13,419 nucleotides of DNA from an uncultured Synergistia bacterium. GTDB taxonomy: Bacteria; Eremiobacterota; SpSt-956; JAKJGF01. Each line of letters begins with the position of its first letter. The stretch's first letter is position 1. Below the pieces are notes generated by a model. The model was not told where the DNA came from and did no database searches. It saw only the letters and a list, made by a program, of their open reading frames with translations. The position numbers and the translations under genes were made by a program. Shown here in pieces: positions 1 through 6,358 of the stretch. The stretch lies in contig CALARM010000596.1 in NCBI GenBank assembly GCA_937888925.1, positions 1 to 13,419 of the forward strand. Direction: 5' to 3'.

Positions 1-108
1 TTATTATACATTTTTTCAGAACCTGTGACAACAATTAAAACTATTATCTATTGAACAAAATGAAATTATAGAGTAAAATATGTTTAATTCAATGTAGAAA
101 GAACCCTC

Positions 109-136
109 GCGTCACGCGTTATGCGTCACGTGTCAT
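109..136 (-). repeat. Heptamer array 1 (GTGACGC type)
   Basis: Four consecutive 7-base units are visible on the plus strand: GCGTCAC, GCGTTAT, GCGTCAC and GTGTCAT. On the minus strand they read as GTGACGC-type units with ATAACGC and ATGACAC variants. The array lies in the spacer upstream of the response regulator. It follows the same GTGAnnn grammar as the arrays at 2031, 2897, 4304, 10787 and 12191. No protein or RNA role is evident. Confidence 0.75.
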
Positions 137-143
137 TACATGA

Positions 144-172
144 TTGTTTCATAAGGCATAGTCACATATTTA
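144..172 (+). promoter_or_regulatory. Weak candidate sigma-70 promoter for the response regulator
   Basis: TTGTTT at 144-149 and TATTTA at 167-172 are separated by 17 bases, the standard spacing, and lie 25 bases before the response regulator start. Each hexamer matches its consensus at only about three positions, so in AT-rich DNA this could be chance. Confidence 0.25.
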
Positions 173-196
173 TTTTCAAGAAAGGTTTTATATTTT

Positions 197-568
197 ATGA
201 AAGTACTGGTAATAGATGATGAAATATTTATAAGCAGAATGATAAAAATTACCCTTGAGGCAAAAGATTATGAGGTTGTAGTTGCGAAGGACGGAACAGA
301 AGGACTGGAAAAAGCTCTTAAGGAAAAGCCTGATGTAATATTGCTGGATATTATGATGCCTGTATATGACGGCTTTTATATACTCGGTAAATTGAAAGAA
401 CAGGATGAAACTAAGGCTATTCCTGTAATAATGTTAACTTCTATGGCAAGGCCTCAGGATATTACGCGCGCCATGGAACTGGGTTCTGCCGGCTATGTTA
501 TGAAACCTTTTGAATATGAAGATCTAATTGCAAGTATTGAAAATGCATTGAAGAAGAAAGATAAATAA
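197..568 (+). CDS. Single-domain response regulator (CheY-like receiver)
   Basis: This 123-residue protein is a stand-alone phosphoacceptor receiver, expected to be cytoplasmic and phosphorylated by a histidine kinase. The full signature is visible: acidic pair D7-D8, phosphoacceptor D51 in LLDIMMPVYDG, switch threonine T81 in MLTS, and conserved K103 in VMKPF. It ends just after the last helix, so there is no DNA-binding or enzymatic output domain; signalling must go through protein contacts, as in CheY, Spo0F or DivK. An AAAGG element at 181-185 precedes the ATG at a long spacing of about 11 bases. No kinase is nearby, so it is an orphan regulator here. A TPR gene follows on the same strand, but a terminator-like hairpin separates the two. 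The receiver assignment is secure; the pathway is unknown. Confidence 0.97.
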   Translation: MKVLVIDDEIFISRMIKITLEAKDYEVVVAKDGTEGLEKALKEKPDVILLDIMMPVYDGFYILGKLKEQDETKAIPVIMLTSMARPQDITRAMELGSAGYVMKPFEYEDLIASIENALKKKDK

Positions 569-583
569 TTTGAATATTACATT

Positions 584-606
584 GAATTGTGTTACAATTC
601 TTTTTT
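584..606 (+). terminator. Intrinsic terminator after the response regulator
   Basis: GAATTGT (584-590) and ACAATTC (594-600) form a perfect 7-bp stem with a 3-base loop, immediately followed by six T residues. The stem is AU-rich, so it may be leaky, but the arrangement is classical and it sits 16 bases after the response regulator stop codon. Confidence 0.7.
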
Positions 607-651
607 AAGGGTTAGTTAAGAGGGTATAAAATATAATTAGGAGGTTTTTTT

Positions 652-1230
652 ATGGATGAACAACAAAAGAATATAACTTCTCTGGCAGAAGAAGGTGTAT
701 CTTATCTGGATAAAGAAGATTACGAAAAAGCTGCTGAAAAATTTAAAGCATTACTTGATATAGATCCTTCTTATCCTTATGTACGTGTTAATCTCGGCAT
801 ATGTTATATGAACCTGAAAAAATATGATATGGCAGAAAGAGAATTAAAAAAAGCTCTGGAAAAAATCCCAAATCCTTTTTCTGCCCATTATCATCTTGCA
901 TTGACTTATTATTTTGACCATAAACATGAGGAAGCGCTTAAAGAGTGCGAAAAGGCTCTTGAAGTTTATCCTGATTCTTATAAAGCCATCAATACCCTTG
1001 GAGTCATTCATGGTTACAGAGGAGATCTTGAAGAGGAAATAAAATGCTATAAGAAAGCTATTGAATTGAATCCGAGTTTTATTGAAGCTTATATGAATCT
1101 TGCCTATGCCTACGAGAAAGACTTTGATGACGAAGAAGCGGTGAATTATTTCAAGAAGGTTATAGAGCTTGATCCTGCCGGTAGATTTGTTAATGAAGCA
1201 AAAGATATGTTAAAGGATCTGGGAGCCTAA
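652..1230 (+). CDS. TPR-repeat protein, 5 repeats
   Basis: The 192-residue protein is almost wholly tetratricopeptide repeats. Five 34-residue units run from about residue 8 to 178, each with the TPR pattern of an early G/A-x-x-Y/L, a central alanine and a terminal P (for example VNLGICYMNLKKYD and AYMNLAYAYEKDF), then a short capping helix. TPR arrays are protein-protein interaction scaffolds. There is no signal peptide or membrane segment, so it is probably cytoplasmic. A strong GGAGG at 642-646, seven bases before the ATG, supports the start. It lies downstream of the orphan response regulator, with a hairpin terminator between them; a functional link is possible but unproven. The partner cannot be predicted from the sequence. 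Confidence 0.93.
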   Translation: MDEQQKNITSLAEEGVSYLDKEDYEKAAEKFKALLDIDPSYPYVRVNLGICYMNLKKYDMAERELKKALEKIPNPFSAHYHLALTYYFDHKHEEALKECEKALEVYPDSYKAINTLGVIHGYRGDLEEEIKCYKKAIELNPSFIEAYMNLAYAYEKDFDDEEAVNYFKKVIELDPAGRFVNEAKDMLKDLGA

Positions 1231-1237
1231 CATCTCT

Positions 1238-1258
1238 GTAGGGGCGTTCTGCCCCTAC
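1238..1258. terminator. Perfect hairpin between convergent genes
   Basis: GTAGGGGC (1238-1245) and GCCCCTAC (1251-1258) form a perfect 8-bp GC-rich stem with a 5-base loop, between the stops of the converging TPR and TatD genes. The TatD stop codon (TAG on the minus strand, 1255-1257) lies inside the right arm. It is symmetrical and could stop transcription from both sides, but neither side has a good T tract. It also resembles dispersed GTAGGGGC...GCCCCTAC palindromes seen in many bacterial genomes, so it may be a repetitive element instead. Confidence 0.5.
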
Positions 1259-2013
1259 GGCAGACGGAATAATTTTATGGCATTTTCTGTCGTTACTTTC
1301 TCAACTTCTTCAACAGTGATTTTCTTCAGATCTGCTATTTTCTCCGCAATAAACCTCAGATAATACGGTTCGTTTCTTTTTCCTCTGTATGGTGCAGGCG
1401 TCATATAAGGACAATCTGTTTCCAGTATTATTTTTTCTAAAGGAATGCCTTTAACTGCCTCGTGGAGTAATTTTGTATTTTTAAATGTAACCGCTCCTCC
1501 TATACCGATATAAAATCCCATATCAGTAAAGGTTTTCCCGGAATTTAAGTCTTCTGTAAAACAGTGTATTACTCCCATTGATGCTTTTTCTTCTTTTAAT
1601 ATGGCAAGCGTATCGTCAAACGCTTCCCTTGTGTGTATTACGAGAGGAAGGTTTTCTTTTACCGCCAGTTTTATCTGTTCTCTGAATACCTGTCTTTGAA
1701 TCTCAGGAAGAGAAAAATTATAATGATAATCCAGGCCTGTTTCTCCTATGGCTACAACTTTTTTCCCTTTTGCCATAGATTTTATTAATTCCAGGATATG
1801 ACTGTTCATCTCACTGGCAGAATGGGGCTGTATCCCGGCTGATATAAAAATTTTTTCATATGCTTCTCCCAGAATTTTTACTTTTTCAAGAGATGAAGAG
1901 TCTGAGCTTATATTTATTATGTGTGTAATTCCGTTGTTAAAAGCTTCTTTTATGACGAAATCTCTGTCTTCATCATATCTGTCAGAATCTAGATGGGCAT
2001 GGGTTTCTATCAT
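1255..2013 (-). CDS. TatD-family metal-dependent hydrolase (DNase)
   Basis: This 252-residue protein is a full-length TatD/YcfH-type amidohydrolase-fold enzyme, a family of cytoplasmic metal-dependent deoxyribonucleases linked to DNA repair and degradation. The metal ligands are in place: H5 and H7 (THAHLD), E91 (GETGLDYHY), H127 (LVIHTRE), H150 (VIHCF) and D200 (ETDCPYMTP). The symbol is family level; which TatD paralogue it is cannot be told. I start it at 2013, where AAAAGGAGG at 2022-2030 precedes the ATG and MIETHAHLD matches the normal family N-terminus. The frame stays open to 2082, but that extension reads through heptamer array 2 and is not protein-like. The C-terminus ends in the hairpin at 1238-1258 without clear loss of domain. 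It is probably cotranscribed with the TPR gene 65 bases upstream. Confidence 0.95.
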   Translation of the reverse strand: MIETHAHLDSDRYDEDRDFVIKEAFNNGITHIINISSDSSSLEKVKILGEAYEKIFISAGIQPHSASEMNSHILELIKSMAKGKKVVAIGETGLDYHYNFSLPEIQRQVFREQIKLAVKENLPLVIHTREAFDDTLAILKEEKASMGVIHCFTEDLNSGKTFTDMGFYIGIGGAVTFKNTKLLHEAVKGIPLEKIILETDCPYMTPAPYRGKRNEPYYLRFIAEKIADLKKITVEEVEKVTTENAIKLFRLP

Positions 2014-2030
2014 AGATGTTCCTCCTTTTA

Positions 2031-2072
2031 CAGTGAGCAGTGACCAGTGAGCAGTGACCGGTGACCAGTGGT
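2031..2072 (+). repeat. Heptamer array 2 (CAGTGAC type)
   Basis: Six tandem 7-base units lie on the plus strand: CAGTGAG, CAGTGAC, CAGTGAG, CAGTGAC, CGGTGAC and CAGTGGT. The array fills the spacer between the 7-TPR gene and tatD, directly upstream of the tatD ribosome binding site. The adjoining 2076-2095 reads on the minus strand as two more units (GTGAAAA, GTGACTT) and encodes the end of the TPR protein. Positions 2025-2048 are identical to 2928-2951 on the opposite strand. Confidence 0.85.
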
Positions 2073-2078
2073 TATAAG

Positions 2079-2837
2079 TCACTTTTCACTGATCATAATA
2101 TTAACAAGAGCCTTTCTGCCAAGGTTGTTCGGGTCAAGTTCCACACATTTACGCCAGTGTTCCTCTGCTTTTTCCAGGTTATCGGAGTGGAAATAAAGGG
2201 CGGCCAGGGTATAATGTGTTTTTAAATGATCCTTCCAGTCAATTAAAATTTCTTCCAGTTTATTTATGGCCGTATTTATTTTGTTTTCTATTATATATGT
2301 AAAAGCAATATGAAATAAAGCATCTTCTTCCGGGGCTGATTTCAGTGCCAGTATTTTATTATAAATCTCTCTTGCCCTTTTATAATCCATACGGGATATT
2401 AAGATCCTTCCAAGAAGGTCATGGCATGGATAATAGTCTGGAGATTTCGATATGGTACGTCTTACTATTTTTTCCGCAGAATTAAAACGTTTACTGCCGC
2501 AGTAAGCAAGGGCGAGTAAATGGCCGGATTTAAGGAGATTATTGCCTGATAGACCTTTATCTATGGCTTTCCTGAAATATTTGATTGCTTCTCTGTAATT
2601 ATTCCTGTTAAAAAAGCATCTCCCTGTCATAAAATGAACTTCCGGTTCATCCGGTACGAGGTCTCCGAGCATTATGAAGTATCGGGCAGATTCGTCGAAT
2701 TTATCCTGACTGAAAAGACAGTAAGCCATATAATAAAGAGCCTGTCCGTCATAAGGATTTTTATCCGTAAATTCCCTGAGAATTGCTTCTGCTGCTTCAA
2801 ATTGTCTGTTTTCAAGAAGTTTTTTTACATTATCCAT
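2079..2837 (-). CDS. TPR-repeat protein, about 7 repeats
   Basis: The 252-residue protein consists of about seven TPR-like units from residue 3 to the end, for example ALYYMAYCLFSQDKFDESA, DLLGRILISRMDYKRAREIY and THYTLAALYFHSDNLEKAEE. The units are more divergent than in the other two TPR proteins here. No signal peptide, membrane helix or enzymatic domain is seen, so it is probably a cytoplasmic interaction scaffold. The start at 2837 follows AGGG at a usable spacing, and the protein enters the first TPR helix at once. It lies between the radical SAM gene (95 bases upstream) and tatD (65 bases downstream), all on the minus strand, so an operon is likely. Both spacers carry inverted heptamer arrays, and its last residues (SEK) and TGA stop are encoded by heptamer-like sequence. 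Its partner is unknown. Confidence 0.92.
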   Translation of the reverse strand: MDNVKKLLENRQFEAAEAILREFTDKNPYDGQALYYMAYCLFSQDKFDESARYFIMLGDLVPDEPEVHFMTGRCFFNRNNYREAIKYFRKAIDKGLSGNNLLKSGHLLALAYCGSKRFNSAEKIVRRTISKSPDYYPCHDLLGRILISRMDYKRAREIYNKILALKSAPEEDALFHIAFTYIIENKINTAINKLEEILIDWKDHLKTHYTLAALYFHSDNLEKAEEHWRKCVELDPNNLGRKALVNIMISEK

Positions 2838-2896
2838 AAAAATTTTCCCTGATATTTTATCATATTTTTAATATTTTCCCTATTTCGAATTTACAG

Positions 2897-2945
2897 TTCA
2901 CCGGTAACCGGTCACCGGTCACTGATAACTGGTCACTGCTCACTG
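2897..2945 (-). repeat. Heptamer array 3 (CAGTGAC type, inverted copy of array 2)
   Basis: On the minus strand seven units run CAGTGAG, CAGTGAC, CAGTTAT, CAGTGAC, CGGTGAC, CGGTTAC, CGGTGAA. The first two units encode the last residues (SEQ) and the TGA stop of the radical SAM protein. The unit order matches array 2 on the opposite strand, so the two arrays bracket the 7-TPR gene as inverted repeats. Confidence 0.85.
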
Positions 2946-4231
2946 TAAAAGTCTTCCATAAGTTTCTGTGCCACAGTAAAATGTTTTTCCACATCGAAAC
3001 ATATTAATTCAAGAAAAGATTTTAAATATTCTCTGAAGAGTTCATCACTTAAATGTTCACTTAAATTAACGCTTTTTATTTCTTCATCATAATCAGTTAC
3101 AAAACCTCTTTTTTGGGCATAATTCCATATCTCCGTTCCAGGCAGAGGATCGAGAGGATGGACATGGACATTCCAGAATTTACTCCTGTTTTTCCGTATG
3201 AAATTATAGGTTTCTTGGAGATCATCTTCTGTCTCCGGCGGTGCTCCAATTATAAAGGATGCAGTAACTTCTATACCATAATCATTGCACAGATCAAGCA
3301 CTCTCTGGTTATCTTCTACTGTCTGACCTTTTCTGTAATATTTCAATATTCTGTCTGACCCGGATTCCGCTCCCAGAAGAATTCTTGTTACATTCATGTC
3401 TTTTAATATTTTACATACTTCTTCATTAAAGAGATCTGCCCTTACGGAACAATCAAAAGTGACTTTTTTCTGAAAAGAATGTTCCAGAATAAAATTCCTT
3501 ATTTTTTCCAGTTTCTTTATATTAAATGCGAATACATCATCAAGGATTCTTACATGGGGATAACTCTCTATACGGTTTATTATTTCAAAAAGTTCTTCTT
3601 TTATGTGTTTTACCGGGAAACTTCTGAAGGTCTGAACACAGGAAGAAAGGGAACAGAATTTACATTTATAGGCACATCCCCTTGAGGTGATGATGCAGGG
3701 TGTCCAGTCTGTTTCATCTGAAAGACTTCTGTCAGGCACAGGAATTCTGTCAAGAGGTTTTATTGATTCTCTGGCAGGAGTTATTTTTTTTATATTTCCT
3801 TCTCTGTATACAATGCCTTTTACGGAGGAAAGTTTTGCCGGATAAAATGCTCCGTCTCTCATATAAAGTTCCAGCAGTTCTTTCATGGTTTCCTCCCCCT
3901 CTCCCGTAACACCTATATCTGCCGTATCGGGAAGGGAATAAGGCAATATACTTATATGAGGACCTCCTATTATTACAGGTATGGCAAGATGTTTTTTTAT
4001 TTCTTCCGATATGATTATAGCTTCTTTAAAATTAAAGCTATTTGATGAAATACCGGCTATATCGGGTTTTTCTTCTATGAGAGATTGAACTGTATCTGCC
4101 AGAAATATGTTTTTAAAATTCAGATATTTTTTCAAATAACCGGAAATATAAAGAATTCCCAGGGGAGGATACTCATAATCGAATATATCTGATTTTTCCG
4201 GATCTAAAGCCTGTATGAAACCTGCCTTTAT
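2933..4231 (-). CDS. B12-binding-domain radical SAM protein, non-canonical start
   Basis: This enzyme has an N-terminal cobalamin-binding Rossmann-type domain followed by a radical SAM TIM barrel. Taken from 4231 it has 432 residues. The B12-type part includes YPPLGILYISGYLKK, ADTVQSLIEEKPDIAGISS, IIGGPHISILP and GVTGEGEET. The 4Fe-4S motif is CAYKCKFC, with cysteines about 186, 190 and 193; the barrel continues with ILDDVF, LLGAESGSD and SFIIGAPPETEDD. Relatives include methyltransferases and ring-modifying enzymes; the substrate here is unknown. The start is odd. The frame is open from 4237, a good ribosome site (AGAGGTGAG, about 4239-4247) lies at its beginning, and the conserved PPLGILYISGYL lies before the first usual start, a TTG at 4135 with no ribosome site. 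No in-frame ATG or GTG exists. ATA at 4229-4231 (or ATT at 4232-4234) fits the spacing. Family call sure; start uncertain. Confidence 0.9.
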   Translation of the reverse strand: MKAGFIQALDPEKSDIFDYEYPPLGILYISGYLKKYLNFKNIFLADTVQSLIEEKPDIAGISSNSFNFKEAIIISEEIKKHLAIPVIIGGPHISILPYSLPDTADIGVTGEGEETMKELLELYMRDGAFYPAKLSSVKGIVYREGNIKKITPARESIKPLDRIPVPDRSLSDETDWTPCIITSRGCAYKCKFCSLSSCVQTFRSFPVKHIKEELFEIINRIESYPHVRILDDVFAFNIKKLEKIRNFILEHSFQKKVTFDCSVRADLFNEEVCKILKDMNVTRILLGAESGSDRILKYYRKGQTVEDNQRVLDLCNDYGIEVTASFIIGAPPETEDDLQETYNFIRKNRSKFWNVHVHPLDPLPGTEIWNYAQKRGFVTDYDEEIKSVNLSEHLSDELFREYLKSFLELICFDVEKHFTVAQKLMEDFYSEQ

Positions 4232-4265
4232 AATTTCTCACCTCTTTTATATTTTTCTTTATTTC

Positions 4266-4364
4266 TTGCTGACTTAAGCATTACTATCGAATAAAACCTC
4301 TTTCCCTTCACCCTTCACCCTTCACTCTTCACAATTTTAAATATATTTATGCTCGGTTCAGTAA
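4266..4364 (-). mobile_element. MITE-like element, copy A (99 bp)
   Basis: This is a non-coding element whose ends are imperfect inverted repeats: 4266-4287 against 4343-4364, 15 of 22 matching. The core is a heptamer array. Copy B at 12153-12250 lies in the opposite orientation. The two agree at 33 of 37 bases on the CGAATAAAACC side, share the AATTTTAAATAT block on the other side, and differ mainly in heptamer order and a small indel. No coding capacity and no clear target-site duplication are seen. It lies between the stop of the 15-TPR gene and the radical SAM gene. Calling it mobile is inference from the inverted ends and two copies. Confidence 0.6.
4304..4331 (-). repeat. Heptamer array 4 (TGAAGGG type), inside element copy A
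   Basis: Four tandem units are visible on the plus strand: CCCTTCA three times, then CTCTTCA. On the minus strand, in the common phase, this is GTGAAGG/GTGAAGA, the same unit type as the arrays at 10787 and 12191. Confidence 0.85.
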
Positions 4365-4368
4365 ATCT

Positions 4369-6210
4369 TTATATCTTTCTGTCATAACTTTTAGAATTCA
4401 TCGACGGATGTTTCTCCATGTTCTTTATTTTTTTCTTTACTTCTTCAACATCCTGTCCTCCTGAGGAAGCAATATACATGTTCATTTCTTTTATGGCACT
4501 GTCGTATTTCCCCTGCTTCTGATGAAGAATACCGAGATTTAAGTGGGCTTCGGAAAGAGCCGGATCTATTTCCAGGGCTTTCAGATAACAGCTTTCCGCT
4601 TCTTCAAGCATTTCGAGATTGTTGAAAACTGCGCCCATGTTTGAATAGGCAATCGCACAATCAGGTTTGAGTTTAATGGCACTTTTATATCTGTCCAGAG
4701 CCTGGAAAAACATGTCTTTTTTATAATAAGTATTTCCCATATATAAGTGGCTGTCGCCATGAGAAGGATTTTTACTTATAGCAGTCTTCAGATTTTCCTC
4801 TGCTTTAATATAATCTTTTCTTTCATAATAAATAAAACCTGAATTATAATATGCCTCTACATTTAAAGGATCATAGAGGAGGCAACTGTTAAATGCTTTT
4901 AATGCCTCATCATATTTTCCCATGGCTTTCCATGCAAGACCTGCATAAAGATGAGCTGAAGGCTCGTATTCTTTCAGCCTTACCGCTTTTAGAAACTCCT
5001 TGAGTGCTTCTTCTGTCTTTCCTTTTTCCAGAAGTAATATTCCCGTCTGAAGTGTAGCCTGGAAATGTCTCGGACTGATTTTTATTACTTTTTTAAACTC
5101 ACTTTCTGCAAGAAGATTAAGTCCTTTATTTTTATAGGCCATAGCCAGTTTAAAGTGACCTTTTATATGATAGGGATCGAGAGTCAATGCCTTCTGATAC
5201 CATTTCACCCCTTCATCGTAGCTGTTAAGTTTTATATAATAGTCGCCCACGTTGATATAGCTTTCCGGATCGTCCTGGTTTGCTCTCATATATTCCTCAA
5301 GTTTCAGTAATTCTTTATCTGTTTTTTTATCAGCTCTTTCCCTGACTTCTTTTGTGGCAGCTTTCCCGGATGTTATTTTATCCGGAGGCACAAATTCTTT
5401 TGTAACGGCTTCTTTTTTAGGGCCTGTTTTTTCCAGATCATTATAAAATTCTGAAAGATTGGCTTTTGCCTGCTCAAAATCTTTATCTATTTCAATGGCT
5501 TTCTTGAAACTCTTTTCCGACTCTTCGTATTTACCCTGTTTATAATAAATGACTCCCAGATTGGAATAAGATACAGGAGAGGAAGGATTGATAGAAATAG
5601 CCTGATTTAATGCTTTTATAGCCATGTCATAATCGTTTATTTCCCCGTACAATACACCGAGATTCGAAAATGCAGCACTGTGTTCGGGATCTATGGATAT
5701 TCCTTTATTCAGTTTCTCTATACCTTCCCTGAAAAGACCGAGTTTACCGCAGCAGTAAGAAAAATTAATATAACCTTCTATGGCTTCCGGGTTTATGTTT
5801 ATAGCTTTTTCGCACTCTTCCTTCATTTCTTTATATTTATTAATTTTTCCGTATAAATGGCCTATATTTATATAGGCTTCTGTCAGTGAAGGATCTTCTT
5901 CCAGTGCTTTTTTGAAATGTTCGAATGCTCTCTCAAGCTCTCCTGTTCTTCCATAGGTTATGCCAATATTACAGTAAGTTTCTGCAAGACCGGGGTCTAA
6001 TTCCAGTGCTTTATGAAAATAATGGAGTGCTTTTTCGTAGTTTTCTTCCAGCATATAAATATAGCCCATGTTGGAAAGAGAACTGGCAGATCTGCTGTCA
6101 TATTTAATAGCTTTTTGAAAGGCTTCTCTGGCAAGATCATAGAGACCTTCTTTTGTATAAAATACTCCCAGATTACTTTGAAATTCACTTGCCTGCTTTT
6201 TTTTATCCAT
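4369..6210 (-). CDS. Large TPR scaffold protein, about 15 repeats in two blocks
   Basis: The 613-residue protein holds about seven near-canonical TPRs (residues ~11-248), a charged Lys/Glu-rich linker (~250-310), and about eight more TPRs (~312-585), then a charged tail. The repeats are regular (YSNLGVIYYKQGKYEESEKS; AHLNLGILHQKQGKYDSA), as in superhelical scaffolds such as the OGT or PilF/PelB type, but no catalytic domain follows. There is no signal peptide or membrane segment, so it is probably cytoplasmic. GGAGAG about six bases before the ATG supports the start. It is first in a minus-strand series with the radical SAM, 7-TPR and tatD genes, though the 137-base spacer holding element copy A may separate transcription. 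It diverges from the DUF4236 gene. The family call is firm; the partner is unknown. Confidence 0.94.
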   Translation of the reverse strand: MDKKKQASEFQSNLGVFYTKEGLYDLAREAFQKAIKYDSRSASSLSNMGYIYMLEENYEKALHYFHKALELDPGLAETYCNIGITYGRTGELERAFEHFKKALEEDPSLTEAYINIGHLYGKINKYKEMKEECEKAININPEAIEGYINFSYCCGKLGLFREGIEKLNKGISIDPEHSAAFSNLGVLYGEINDYDMAIKALNQAISINPSSPVSYSNLGVIYYKQGKYEESEKSFKKAIEIDKDFEQAKANLSEFYNDLEKTGPKKEAVTKEFVPPDKITSGKAATKEVRERADKKTDKELLKLEEYMRANQDDPESYINVGDYYIKLNSYDEGVKWYQKALTLDPYHIKGHFKLAMAYKNKGLNLLAESEFKKVIKISPRHFQATLQTGILLLEKGKTEEALKEFLKAVRLKEYEPSAHLYAGLAWKAMGKYDEALKAFNSCLLYDPLNVEAYYNSGFIYYERKDYIKAEENLKTAISKNPSHGDSHLYMGNTYYKKDMFFQALDRYKSAIKLKPDCAIAYSNMGAVFNNLEMLEEAESCYLKALEIDPALSEAHLNLGILHQKQGKYDSAIKEMNMYIASSGGQDVEEVKKKIKNMEKHPSMNSKSYDRKI

Positions 6211-6270
6211 ATTTTCTCTCCGATATTTTTATTGTTCACGTATATATTAACACAATCATAGAGAGAAAAC

Positions 6271-6286
6271 TATAAGATTTCTTATA
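6271..6286. promoter_or_regulatory. Perfect 16-bp palindrome in a divergent promoter region
   Basis: TATAAGA (6271-6277), TT, TCTTATA (6280-6286) form a perfect palindrome in the 148-base spacer between the divergent 15-TPR and DUF4236 genes. Its position suits an operator for a dimeric regulator of both genes, but it is AT-rich, so chance or a minor hairpin cannot be excluded. No convincing -35/-10 pair could be placed. Confidence 0.3.
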
Positions 6287-6358
6287 ATTTCTATAAAGGA
6301 AAGAAACCGGTATAGAAAGAATTTATATGTAAGAAACGGAAAAGAGAGGTTTTATAAA

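Noticed and set aside
2014..2082. N-terminal extension of tatD by 23 residues
   Set aside because: The extension is a readthrough of heptamer array 2 (repeated HWS/VTAHWS residues) and has no ribosome site; the ATG at 2013 follows a strong AAAAGGAGG.
2634..2852. Plus-strand ORFs inside the minus-strand TPR and radical SAM genes
   Set aside because: They are opposite-strand shadows of well-supported genes, with no ribosome sites or protein-like composition.
2031..2945. The tandem arrays as CRISPR
   Set aside because: Units are 7 bases with no spacers, and no cas genes are present.
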